A stretch of DNA of 64,000 nucleotides from Cytospora piceicola (taxonomy: Eukaryota; Ascomycota; Sordariomycetes; Diaporthales; Cytosporaceae): positions 124,001 to 188,000 of the forward strand of contig JALQBC010000046.1 in assembly GCA_023375675.1 (NCBI GenBank). Reading direction: 5' to 3'. The notes below the pieces were generated by a model. The model was not told the origin of the DNA, searched no databases, and saw only the letters and a program-made list of their open reading frames with translations. The translations under genes were made by a program, and so were the position numbers. Position 1 is the stretch's first letter. Each line of letters begins with the position of its first letter. Positions 1 to 10,509 of the stretch are shown one piece after another.

Positions 1-3
1 TTC

Positions 4-1024
4 CTACTCGGTAGCCTTCTTCGACTTGGTCCGCTTGGTGGCGGGGCGGCTGATGTGGTGCTCGGGGATCCAGCTCTCGTCATAGCTCTTGTCGGCGCCG
101 GTGGCGACACCGGTGGACTCGGAGCCAGACAGGGGCTCGACGACCTCGACGGGCTTCTTGCCCTTCTTGACGGGCTTGGGGGCACGGCGGGCCTGGGGGA
201 AGAGGGCCTCGATCCAGGTCTTGTACACGAAGTAGAGCGTGCCGCCGAAAATGCCAGTCAGGAAGAGGTAGAGGAAGATGCTGTGGTCTTGTCAGTCATG
301 GACGTGGGGACGCAGAGTGGCGTGGATTGGGGCTCGCAACGTACATCTGGGGGTCAAAGATGCTGGTAGGGGGCTCGACGATGCTGGCAAGGCCGCTGTG
401 GGCCTCGACCTGGAAGACCTGACCCTGAGGGCCGGACAGGACAGCGAGGAGGTTGATGACGACATCCTGGGGCTGCATGTCCAAGACGAACGAGAAGGGC
501 AGGGACTGAGTCTCGCCGGCGGGGATCTCGACGTTGTAGCTGACGGCAGACAGGTTGCGGAGGACGCCAGCGCCCAGGGGCGCATCCTCGGGCAGAGGCT
601 GGGTGGTGGCCAGCATCCCGCCGATGAAGGCAAGCTGGACCGGCCCGTCCTCCAGGTTCTGCACCTCAATGACCGCCCTCGTCGGGTTGCCGTTGACGAG
701 CTTGACACCGAGGCTCGAGTCGGGGAAGTGTGTGGCGATGTCGACCTTCAGTTCGGGGACCGGGGCGCCGGTGTCAGGGTGAAGCTTCGCATCCTCTGGC
801 TATTGTTTGATAAATGTCAGAATCCAAGTGTGACCTTCGATTGAGTGTGCCCCCTTGCCTGGGCGACAGCACGGCTTGCGGGAAGTCGTCTTGCGTCTTG
901 CGCATAGCATAGCATCCATCACAGGGGGGAAATAGCAGGGAAGACATACATCAGCTTCTGCCGCGAAGACGGAGGCGACGCGCAGGGCCAACAGAGCGAG
1001 GGTCGAAAGCTTGAGGAGAGCCAT
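4..1024 (-). CDS. IRC22: Translocon-associated protein subunit alpha (TRAP-alpha / Irc22 family)
   Basis: Predicted ER membrane protein of 268 aa associated with the Sec61 translocon. Exons read 1024-950, 799-345 and 280-4; both introns have GT/AG ends and keep the frame. Residues 1-22 (starting [20 protein letters not shown]) form a signal peptide. A lumenal beta-rich domain follows, containing the segment [20 protein letters not shown]. One membrane helix (around [18 protein letters not shown]) lies near residue 180, and a basic cytosolic tail rich in Lys/Pro ends in [11 protein letters not shown]. This order matches the fungal TRAP-alpha/Irc22 family. The start is the only ATG giving a signal peptide. 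The stop lies 4 bases from the window edge, so the gene is complete. Function is inferred from the family. Confidence 0.88.
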
Positions 1025-1719
1025 GGTGAATAGTAAGAACCGGGGGACAGTGACGATTGGGAAGAAGGGGGTCCGCAAAGATCGAATGCTTTGTGGTGAT
1101 GGTTGAGAGCTTCGAGGTTCAGCTTTCCTTCGGTCAGAAAAGAAAGCTTCCAATTGAAGATGTGGCCTTCCACTTGCCTTGCTGCAGCGTCGCGCCACTT
1201 GCCGGGGGCAGCCCACCCTGCACATGTGCCCACATGCGCACTGTCTCGCTCCAATTGGGTACAACGAATGGAGCTCTCAGACCCACTGCAGGTCAACTGG
1301 TGTCAGCATGCCAGGGGACCCTTTCAATCTGAATGTTCAGAACGTCTTTTTCGTGGCTTCTTCTTCATTCTTCGCTCAGGGTGAGACTTGTATTAACCTG
1401 CACTTGAGGCCCTGTAGTCTCGCTCATTATCATCAAGGTCCGCAATATCACCGCGAAAGCCTCCCAGCTTCTTGCAGTCATCAGGTCCTGACAGTCGCTA
1501 CTCTGTTTAACAGCTTCCGGGCTACGAGCGGTGCGGACCTCACTCGAACTGGGCCCGGCTGAAGACATTGCTGGGGTTGAAAGATCGCCATGCTTCTGAT
1601 TACAAGTTGCGAACTACCTATACTGACTACCTAGGTATCTACCTAAGTAGGTTGGCGCATGATGAAAGTGGTGGGCAGCCATCGCTGACTCAAAACCACG
1701 CTTTTCTAGTCTGCGCTAT
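1025..1719. other. Intergenic region between TRAP-alpha and the S15-type hydrolase
   Basis: Holds the TRAP-alpha promoter (that gene reads leftwards from 1024) and the 3' flank of the hydrolase gene. Open frames here are short and resemble no known protein. An inverted-repeat motif of the CTACCTAGGTA type lies at 1628-1652 and belongs to the dispersed palindrome family described in the findings. Confidence 0.6.
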
Positions 1720-3607
1720 CTATTTGGATGGGATCACGGGGAGAGTCACATAGTTCTCCAGGCCTTCTCCGAAGTGGATATGGTTCAAGCCCGACAGTAT
1801 CGTTGGAGATCTACTTTGAGTCAGTTCCCAGTTTGGGTCTCGGGAATGGAATCCAATCTTACCTGTCGACATCTCCATTGTGCTGGAACACGCCTGAACC
1901 TTGCGTGTCGCCGCTGGAAACCTCGAAGACGAGTTTGCCGCCCTGGTCCACGACGACGTTGGTCGGCCAGATTTCAACATCAACGGGGTACACCTCGCCG
2001 GCCTTGACGGGCTGTACATCAGTCGAGAGGTACTCTCTGTGTGGCAGCCATGGCTTGTGCTTGGGGTTCTCGTCGTGGACCTTGCGCAGGCTGACCCTGA
2101 GCCACCCCTTGGTAAGAGGGACTGGGTCGCCAGCTGTGCCGGTGTAGAAGACCTCTTTCCCCGTGGGGTCCAGATGCCGGATCGTCAAGAAGATATCAAT
2201 GTCATTCGGTGTCGTCTCTTGATCAGGCGTCACTGAAACGTTCAAGTGGGCTACAAGATGACCCGTGATTTCAGTCTCCTGTTCGAACGGCGGGGTGGTG
2301 AACTGAAGAAGCTGAGGCTCCGCCAGGGTGCCCAAGGCCTTGTACGACAGCTGTTGCTTCTCTGCGACCGGCTTACTAGTCGTCAAGCCTTGATCTGCGG
2401 TGAGATAGTAGTTGGTGTACTGTGTGTTGGGCAAAGGCCATGCACTCTCCTCTCTCTTAATGTAGGCCTTTTCCTTTTCTGCATCGTTGAAGCCAACGTT
2501 GCCCTTTCGCAGAGTGAGCGTCACGGGAGAGACCTTGCCCGGCACACTCCAACCAACTCGGTCCTCGCCCTTCAAGAATGCATCCAGGAAACCCTTCTGC
2601 AGTTCGACCTCTTCTTGGTAGTAGAAGGGTAGGTCGTGCCGTCCCGTGATGAAGCGCAGATACTTGAGCTTCGATCCGGCATGCAGATAACCCTGGACGT
2701 TCCCTCGCAGGTGCAGCAAGATTCCGCCCCAGTTCGCGACGCTCAGGACCGGCACCTCGATGTCCTCCAGCCGGAACTCCTTGCTGGCGTAGTACTCCTC
2801 GTCCCGGAAGTGATTCGCCTTGTTGTCCTCGACCTGGTCCCTCCTGTTGGCGACCAGGACCTCCTCCGCCAGGTCGCCCTCAATGGTCTCCTCCTGGCCC
2901 CTCGCCCCCGGCCCGTCGGGCGAGAAGCCCAGCTTCGACCTCCCCGCCCGGCCGTACTGGTTGGGCAACACCTGCCGGTTCCACCAGAAGCCGATGAAGC
3001 TGTTGCTGAGGATCCCGCCGTGCCGGCACCGGTCGCGGTAGTAGTCCGACATGCCCTCCCAGGGGACGATGGCGGCCAGCCCCTTGGGCCTGCGCGCCGC
3101 GACCCGCCACTGCGACCCGGCGTAGTACGAGATGCCCAGCAGCCCGACCTTCCCGGACGACCAGGGCTGCGCGGCGGACCACTCGACGACGTCGAAGAAG
3201 CACTCGCTCGTGCCCCTGCTCATGGTGTCGAGCAGCCCGGGGCTCTGGCCCAGCCCCCTCTCGTCGGCGCGGACGACGGCGTACCCGTGGCGCGTCCAGT
3301 ACACCGGGTCGGGCGTCTCCCAGGCCGAGTACCTGGAGCGGTGCTCCGGGTTGACCTCGTCGAAGGAGCGGGCGTGGAAGGTCTCGTAGGCTATGTCCTT
3401 CCCGTAGGGCCCGTAGGTGACCAGCACGGGGTACCTGTCGCCCGTGGCCTTGTGGGACAGGGGCAGGTAGACGTTGGCGCGGATGGGGAGATTGGAGGCC
3501 TTGAGTGGAATGGAGACGTTCTTCAGGAAGATCAGGTTGTTCTCTGTGTCTTCGTGGGTGGAGGAGATATCCCGGATGGGGGGTGTCTTGGCTTCTGCCG
3601 TCGCCAT
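1720..3607 (-). CDS. CocE/NonD-type hydrolase, X-Pro dipeptidyl-peptidase S15 family
   Basis: Predicted alpha/beta hydrolase of the S15 / cocaine-esterase family. Exon 1 is 3607-1863, intron 1862-1814 (49 nt, CTGAC branch site) and exon 2 1813-1720. Without the intron the protein would stop after HNGDVDR and lose the conserved C-terminal segment LNHIHFGEGLENYVTLPVIP. The nucleophile Ser sits in GLLGISYYAG (about residue 158, GxSYxG-type elbow). The candidate His is in ITGRHDLPFYY, and the C-terminal half is the jelly-roll domain usual in the family, from about residue 400. No signal peptide is visible, so a cytosolic enzyme is likely. In this family the substrate (peptide, ester or amide) cannot be read from sequence. 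Neighbours give no pathway hint. Confidence 0.85.
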
Positions 3608-4195
3608 GTTGCTGTTTATCCTTGGTCCGGTAAAGTGAAAGCTGGTGTTCTTGGGAGCAACGGCTTACATCTGCTAATTAAGAACAGGGGAGCATATGGG
3701 AAGAAGATATGAAGTTGTATCTCACCCACAAGTTCCGAAGAAGCTCCGCATGAGCTTCGTCCGTCCCCTTAAGAGCCGGCATCTACATGGGTATCGGATG
3801 GGTGGGGGCGGGGAAGAGTGCTTCAGGGGAACTGTAGCCTGCGAAGTACACTTGTACATGCATGCTGCACAGAAATCGAGCTGAGTGGGTTCGGCCGCTT
3901 CTCCTTTCAAGCTTGCTGTATGCCATAGTAATTGGAAGTACAATTCTGCAGATTCCACGGCTGTGCAGTGCTCCCTGATCGAGAGCACATACACGCATTT
4001 GGAGAGCCTTAGGAAAAGTCCAAGGAACGCAGCGATCACGGCTGCCAAGTTGTTCCTCCGCCTATGTACATGCATCTGTCTTCCCATCGTCGCATATTCT
4101 CAGAACTCACCACCAACCTTGTATCTGAATATACTGCTACTTATCCTTCCTCCCGTGATCCTCCAAAGCCAGGATATATTCTATTTCAACCCAGA
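3608..4195. other. Intergenic region upstream of the S15-type hydrolase
   Basis: Contains the hydrolase promoter and possibly a 3' exon of the small gene to its right (see that entry). Minus-strand open frames such as 3722-4087 show no family signature. No RNA gene or repeat is visible. Confidence 0.5.
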
Positions 4196-4537
4196 TCAGT
4201 CATAGTCTATATGCAATAAAATGCTGGGGGGATACAGCAGGAAACATACTGCGTTCAACCACACTCCGTGCAACATTGTGAACACGAAGACGTCGCCCAC
4301 AGGATTCCCTCCCCAGGGCCGCTGGCTCCTGTCTAGGTTCATGTTGATGGGCCTGTAGGGAGGCACCCCACGGTAGTCAGCGGGCCAGCCTGGCGGGTTC
4401 GACGCTGGCGGTGGTCGACTGTCTGCATTTGGCGGTGCTGTCGTGCCGTCGTCACCCGTGAGGTGGATATCGTAGTCCTGGAGGACTTCACGGTTGATGG
4501 TGGTGGTCAAGGGGTTGTCTGTTGCTGTGACCGACAT
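4196..4537 (-). CDS. Small hypothetical protein, possible membrane segment
   Basis: An open frame of 113 aa starting MSVTATDNPLTTTINREVL. The first ~75 residues are polar and proline-rich (DSRPPPASNPPGWPADYRG). A hydrophobic stretch follows GGNPVGDVFVFTMLHGVWLN. I do not recognise the family. A strong donor (GTATGT at 4249-4244, minus strand) lies directly after GVWLNA. The true gene may therefore splice to an exon beginning near 4180, replacing the last ~17 residues shown here. The gene is divergent from the ALDH-like gene at 4946, and the two would share a ~400-bp promoter region. The ATG has ordinary context and the composition resembles coding DNA, but existence and 3' structure both need transcript support. 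Confidence 0.45.
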   Translation of the reverse strand: MSVTATDNPLTTTINREVLQDYDIHLTGDDGTTAPPNADSRPPPASNPPGWPADYRGVPPYRPINMNLDRSQRPWGGNPVGDVFVFTMLHGVWLNAVCFLLYPPSILLHIDYD

Positions 4538-4945
4538 GTTGGCGGATTATTCGCCCGTTTTTTTCTTGTTTTGTTCCGATCTCTCATGTGTTCAGTGTGG
4601 CTGCAGAGTGATGGGAGTTTGGTGACATGATGCTGGCAGCGAAATAGCAACATGATTTGAGATATCGCCGCTGGGCGAGGTTTACGTCTCCAAAAGCCAC
4701 TTCGGGGGCCCGATCTGCGACTTACACCGAGACTCCCTCCCCCCACCCCCACTTTCCGCCCTCATTCACCGTTTCCTGGCCTCCGGACATGGCGGATTGT
4801 GGTCGTGCAACGCGGTAAAGGAGCCCGAGCCGGTGTATGTAAGTACGCTTCCGTGATTCCGTTCCATGTGAAGCTGGCGAACGCCTGAATTCAGTAATTC
4901 GTTCTCACGTCTCCTTGTTACAGCTAACTAAGAGGCCACCGGGAC
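4538..4945. promoter_or_regulatory. Divergent promoter region with a possible 5'-UTR intron
   Basis: Separates the small minus-strand gene from the plus-strand ALDH-like gene. A good donor (GTAAGT at 4839) and a pyrimidine-rich acceptor ending CAG at 4921-4923, just ahead of the ATG, suggest a 5'-UTR intron in the ALDH-like transcript. No specific operator could be assigned. Confidence 0.35.
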
Positions 4946-6537
4946 ATGATGGCAGAGTCAGCAGCTATCGAGCGTTTACAATCTTCCGTCGTGGATGGTC
5001 GGACGGAGAATGGAAGATACCGACAAGATCAACTCCAAGCACTGCACAAAACCCTCCGCGAAGAGGCCGGACAAATATGCTCGGCGCTGCTGTCCGACTC
5101 AAACTCATCCAGCGCCGAGGTAGAAACGGAGTACTACCTCGTCATGGATGCAGTGAAACACTTCTACGATGGTCTGCACTTTGACGAGGAGTTGAAGGAG
5201 GAGTACAGCGTGGTTCACGGGAAGAACAACTTGAGCAGGAGAGTTGGTGTCGGAATGGTGGTTATAAGACCAACAAGCCATACGCGCTTCTACTCAATAG
5301 TGACCCCCTTGGCGGCAGCTATTACGGCCAGAAATTGTATCGTCCTTGAGGTATGTGGGACTCCATCCTTTGAGACGTTGTGATGATTCCATTGTGCTGA
5401 CGCGTATGCTTCAGCTGCCAGATACTGGGCGGAAAATAGACTCGGCCCTACGAGCCCTTCTAACCAAGGCCTTGGATGGGAACACATTCCATGTTAGCAA
5501 ATCTGTCACTGATCAGTCAGTTCTCGACGAGGCTGTAGTCGTCGACCAAGGCAGAGCTTTGGCCTCGATAAGGCTTGACTCCCAGCTCACATCCCCGGCA
5601 AACGCTCGCTGTGTGGCCATCGTCGACAGGAGCGCAGATATTGATGAGGCTGCCAGGGCCATCACGACCGCCAGATTCAGTTTCGGCGGTTCGTCACCCT
5701 ATGCGCCGGATCTGGTGCTGGTCAACGAGTTTGTGAAGAAGGATTTCTTCGAGGCATGCTCAAGATATGCGACGCTGGCCTTTGCCAAGGAGGACAGTGC
5801 TAAGAAAGTCAGGCGCAGTCAGAAGGACGATTCCAGGGAGGCGATCGAGGACGCGGAGGGAAAGGGGGAGGTCTCGAGCTTCGGATCGAAAGACTTCAAG
5901 TTGGTCGAGATTCTGGACAAGTACGTCGCTCCCTGGTTTTAGTATCACAGTATCGGATCCACTGACATTTTATAGGAGCTCACCTATAATGAACATGAAA
6001 GTCAGCGGTCGCTACCTCCCAATAGCGACATGTTCCAGCCTCACCGATGCCATCTACAACCATGGATTCGAGAGCCCCCTCCTCGCAGGCTTCTTCTTCG
6101 CCGAGCCCAGCTCGGCCAAGTACCTGGCCCATTTCCTCCCCTGCCACTTGGCGCTCATCAACCAAATCCCTGTGCACCTCCTCGTCGGACCGGCAGCACC
6201 CACGGCTCACCGACCCGACTTCCACTACCGGTATAGCACGGACATGTTCTCTGTAGCGCGGCCACAGTTCGTCGAGAAGCCACCGGCCAACTTCCAGAAG
6301 GCGGAGGACTTGCTTTCGGGGTCCTCCAAGAAGGTCACGATGTCTACGCTGAGAGAGGCGGCTGTCAAGCCACTCCCGCCGACGAAACAGTCGGAAAACA
6401 AGGCAATAGGTTTCTTCGAGCAGGGACTGTTCACGGGGGCGGGTATCATCCTGTCGGTAGTGATTCCGGTCTTGGGCTATTCGACATACTTCTTGGGGAG
6501 GAAAGGTGTGGAATATACTTTGAAGCTCAGACGTTGA
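4946..6537 (+). CDS. Aldehyde-dehydrogenase-like protein lacking catalytic residues, C-terminal membrane anchor
   Basis: Exons 4946-5350, 5415-5920 and 5976-6537 give 490 aa. The fold is recognisable as an ALDH: an N-terminal helical part (KTLREEAGQI), a coenzyme-domain stretch (VGVGMVVIRPTSHTRFYSIV) and the ADIDEAARAITTARFSFGG region that normally leads to the active-site cysteine. Here GQxC is replaced by GGSSPYAPDLVLVNEF, with no Cys. The usual ELGGK region with the general-base Glu is also absent (LDSQLTSPANARCVAIVDR). The last ~45 residues contain one hydrophobic helix (GAGIILSVVIPVLGYSTYFL) and a short basic tail, as in membrane-anchored ALDH3/Hfd1 enzymes. I infer a tail-anchored pseudoenzyme, or an ALDH-fold protein with another role. 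Frame and splice sites are intact, so it is not a decayed gene. Confidence 0.8.
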
Positions 6538-7262
6538 AGGGGATATAGGTGGACCATATTCTCAGACACATGTATAACTTGTGAGTTGTCTTCGTCAAAT
6601 TCCACAGACCCAGTCCGACCTCTAGCCAGCCCCTTTGACTTTCCCATTAAGCTTCACCAGCTCGGCCTTGTAATCGCATCCTCGACGGTCGCTTCCGGCT
6701 AGCAAATTCAGGGGTTCGAACGTCCCAGACCCGTGTATGGCTGCCGTAGCTACGGCACCTGGATCCGTACACTAGATGGCCCCATAACTTAAAACCGGGA
6801 GCTATATCCCCGGTGCGGGGGTGGATCTTCAATACCACGTGGGGGGAGACTGCGGCTGCTGTGATTGGGAGACTGGAGAGGACATCCGGGAAACGGAACG
6901 GTGGGGGTGGATTCTATACCAGGGACATCGAGGGCACGACAGACCCGGAACACCTCCCGAGGTCTCAATGTACGGCATACTAGGAGAAACGGCCCCACCG
7001 GTGCCCCTGAGACAATGACCTCCGTATTGCTCGATGAGTGCCCGTGGAAAAGGGCTGTCCGTGTTACTTCAGAGCTTAACCAGTTCAGACGTAAATATTC
7101 AGCCTGAGACACAGGTAGTATCTGGAGCCTCCGGAATCCCAGTCAGTGATTCTGCTGATCGAGCTACATGGGCCCTCATTAGCTGATACAGGAGTCAGCC
7201 AACAACGACTGTAATTCACAAACAGAAAGAAGATGGCAGTGGGGGAAAAACAGGAGGGGAGG
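6538..7262. other. Intergenic region, nothing recognised
   Basis: Follows the stop of the ALDH-like gene and precedes the LigB gene in the same direction. Open frames are short and without family signature. A GGTTCGAA string near 6713 resembles a tRNA B box, but its flanks do not fold as a T arm. Confidence 0.5.
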
Positions 7263-8423
7263 ATGGCCCCTGTTCATTTCTTCTCTCATGGCTCAACGAT
7301 GATGTTGGGTGAAGAGCACAACTCTGCCAAATACTGGGAGAGAATGGGGGACCTGGCTCTTGCAAACGGCCTTGAGCATGTTGTTATAATGGTGAGTGGA
7401 AGCTTGTTTCTCATCGTCAAGCCTCGAATGAACAAGGCAAATGGCATGGATGTAGATGGAATTATGAGAAAAGAGAAGGGAGCGGCTGGGGCGTGTCACT
7501 GGGGAGGTTTCTCGACCTAATACTCACCCTTGACGTATCGATGTATCGATGTATCACGGCCACCACGCGCGCAGCGGTCCACGTTTGACTCCCACTGATC
7601 ACATCCCCAGGGCGCCCACTGGGCAACGACCTTCGAAGGCATATACATCTCCTCGAACCCGAACCCGGGGAAGTCCCCCGTGGCCCTCGTCCACCCCTCC
7701 AAGTACGAGAACTACAAGCTCAACCCGGACCTGCCCATGGTGCCCGTCATCCAGGAGCACCTCGCGGCGGCGGGCATCGCCTCCCGGCCGGACCCGGGCT
7801 TCGACTGGATCCACGACACCTACCTCGTCCTGGTCCGCATGTTCCCGCGGGGCTGCCCCCCGACGACCATCATCGCCTCGCAGCACAGGTACGACCCCCA
7901 CTTCCACGCGGCCGTCGGCGCGGCCCTGCGGCCGCTGCGGGGCTGGGACAGCCACAGGACGCTCTTCATCGGCAGCGGCGGCGCCGTGCACAACCTGTAC
8001 CGCAACCTGTGGGGCCCGATGGTCAGGCACGGGGACAACTTCGCGCAGGTGGCGCCGCCCGGGGCCTGGGCCATGGACTTCCGGCAGGAGGTCGTCGACG
8101 CGCTGGTGGCCGGCAGCAGCGCCGAGACCGCCGTCGAGGACGCCGCCTGCGGCGCCGTGCTGAGGAACGGGAAGGGCGCCGTGGGCAAGGGGACCACGGG
8201 TGTCGGCGGGCCGAGGCTGAGGAGGAAGGTGACGGCGCTGATGAAGCATCCGAAGTATCGGGAGGCGCACGCGACGGATGACCACTTCATGGCGTGTTTG
8301 TTCGTGGCGGGCTTGTGTGGGGGGAAGGGGGACGAGGATATGAGGGGTGAGTTGGGTGCTGAGGATTGGGAGCTGACGAATATGTGCAACTCTCAGTTCA
8401 CGATTGGTAGCTGGGATTCTTGA
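7263..8423 (+). CDS. Class III extradiol dioxygenase, LigB / 4,5-DOPA dioxygenase family
   Basis: Predicted non-haem iron enzyme that opens catechol-type rings. Exon 1 is 7263-7391, a long intron 7392-7610 (219 nt) follows, and exon 2 is 7611-8423, giving 313 aa. Family marks: the N-terminal VHFFSHGSTMML with the first ligand His, GAHWATTFEG at the start of exon 2 with the second, FDWIHDTYLVLVRMFP, IIASQHRYDPHFHAAVG, GSGGAVHNLYRN and the C-terminal DDHFMACLFVAG with a conserved His. Length suits the family. An in-frame ATG at 7233 would add ten residues; 7263 fits better because family members begin close to the HGS motif. The substrate is unknown. The SDR gene downstream is not close enough to suggest a linked pathway. 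Confidence 0.87.
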
Positions 8424-9664
8424 TACGATATTTACGGCGATGTTGGAAAATTGTCTTTGCTATAAGCTTGTTCTGTGTTCATATCATAAACTGTGTTCTG
8501 GGATCCTTTGGCGGTGTCCTGGTCTTTTCCGCTATGGGAGGAGACGCACTCGATGACTGATATTGGGTTGGGACGAAACAGACGTGGTTAGATCCCCTAT
8601 AATTAAAGTCCCGGGGACATCACCGAGGCCAGAGATCAAATCCAGTCTCCTAATCTCATCACAGATACTGTCTCCTGGGTCAAAATGGGTTTCCTTGCCA
8701 GTATCAAAAGCAAGGGCTCGGAAATTACCAAGTGTTGACATGTAAAATACACATCAACTAGTTGCCGGATTATTCAGTTAAGGGGTTTGTACCCACATTT
8801 TCACAATGGGAACACTTAGGCGCAATCTAGTTATTCTCCTGGTATATATCAAAGAGCTGTTAACTTACTACATCCGGGCTCTTGTGATGCCGAGGAAGGA
8901 GGGGGTGTTAAGCTGTGTTTCTCCTAACGCGTGAGTTAAAGAGAGTACCATGAATATTGCATCGGTCAATAGGGAATTTAAATTCATCTTCAATCCTGTG
9001 CCCGCTTTTACACGACCACGGTGTGCATACTTAGATACGTACAAGTGCTTCAATCCGTGGCGTACATGTACCATCCATGGATCGATCCATGGATATCAGA
9101 CAGAGCTCAATCAGACCTCCGACGAAAACTTGACACTTTCACTCCACCGACAACCCAAGTACGTTGCTACTTCAGCTGAAATAATACATACATATTTCTT
9201 GGGCTTAGTTCTGAAGTCTTTACATGTCATTGGTGTGCTGGTATGGTTCCGGATGAAGTTATACCCCTGGGAGTAGACTCGGGCCCGGACTTGAGTGGGT
9301 TCCACCGCCTGCAATGTAACAGCACCTGCCCAAGCCACTTCATCCACCAACCTTCAACCCCTCGAACAGGAGTATACATTTCACAGTGCTATTTCTTTCT
9401 CATCCGGTCATCCTGTACGTGTTCAGCCTGACAGAAGGGCGTAACATGACACCGACACAACGTCATGAGCGGATGCTGCAGCCCCGCAGGCTGTATTTAT
9501 AATCAGCAGCCCCCCCCCTCACCATGAGCCAAGCTGTAAGCTTACACATATACGTTTCCAATACCTTCGCCGCGTGAACCGCTCTCTTGATCGAAGAGAC
9601 ATCTCATCCATACTAGCAGTCAAGCCCTAGAATCGAGACGGACACACTTGGGGCCCCGATAATA
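8424..9664. other. Intergenic region with a perfect 22-bp palindrome
   Basis: No protein or RNA gene is supportable. Positions 9073-9094 form a perfect palindrome made of two ATCCATGGAT blocks flanking a CG centre. A C-run lies near 9511. The right end is the promoter of the SDR gene. Confidence 0.5.
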
Positions 9665-10509
9665 ATGCCCACAGCAGTCGTGACAGGGGCGAACGGTGGC
9701 ATTGGCCACGAGCTCGCGAAAGTCCTGATCGATGCGGTGAGTCCAGCCTGTTTGTCCTCTTACGTCCCTATCGCAGGCCTCGCGGCTAATGCTTGACAAA
9801 TAGGGATATGAGGTACACGCTGTTGATGTGAACGAGGGCGATAAGCTGAAGAGCCTGAACTGTGAGACATCGCATTTGGATGTCACATCACCATACTCGA
9901 TCAGACAGCTCAAGGAAAGATTTGGCGACCGTCCTCTTGATCTGCTCCTAAACGTCGCAGGTATGCCATAGTTCCTCCTGGGTGGACAGTCATATACTAG
10001 GCAGGGGCAGGGGCAGGGTTGTACGCGGGGCCATTCTTGCTGAACAAATGCCAGGCATTATAGATGTGAACCACGACTCACTCGAGACACTGAGCAAGGA
10101 CTCCCTCACCAAGGTGTTTTCCGTCAACACGTTCGGTCCACTGCTCCTGACCCAGGCGTTGCTCCCAAACATTCTCAGATCATCGCAACCAAGACTAGGG
10201 TATGTTTCCAGTCGCTTTGGTTCCATCGGGGACAACGGTTCAGGGGGCAGCTATGCATATCGATCGAGCAAGACGGCCCTGAACATGATCTGCAAGAACT
10301 TGGCATTAGAGTTGAAGGACAAGGGAGTCGTGGTGGTGATCTTACATCCTGGTATTGTCAGGACCAACATGACCCTGGGCTTAGAGGAAATCCCAGGGGC
10401 CATCGAGCCGGTCGAGGCGGCGAGCAAGCTTTACAATGTCCTAGTAAGCAAGGGGATAGATGACACGGGGAAGTTTTGGCATAGGGAAGGCGAAGAGCTT
10501 CCCTGGTAG
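9665..10509 (+). CDS. Short-chain dehydrogenase/reductase (classical SDR)
   Basis: NAD(P)-dependent oxidoreductase of 227 aa. Exons 9665-9736, 9804-9960 and 10055-10509; introns begin GTGAGT and GTATGC. The start gives MPTAVVTGANGGIGHELA with the TGxxxGIG cofactor motif at residues 7-14. NVAG lies near residue 75, the catalytic Ser in YVSSRFGSI, and the YxxxK pair in SYAYRSSKTALN. HPGIVRTNM follows the active site as usual. The C-terminus ends FWHREGEELPW, a form typical of short fungal SDRs related to the CsgA/C-factor group. The substrate cannot be predicted. It is not adjacent to other metabolic genes. Confidence 0.86.

Noticed and set aside
2636..3712. Plus-strand open frame of 358 codons
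   Set aside because: Antisense to the S15-type hydrolase. The high GC of that gene leaves the opposite strand open; the translation is Val/Pro/Arg/Gly-rich with no domain.
6700..6735. GGTTCGAA string resembling a tRNA B box
   Set aside because: The flanking bases do not pair as a T stem and no A box lies at a suitable distance.
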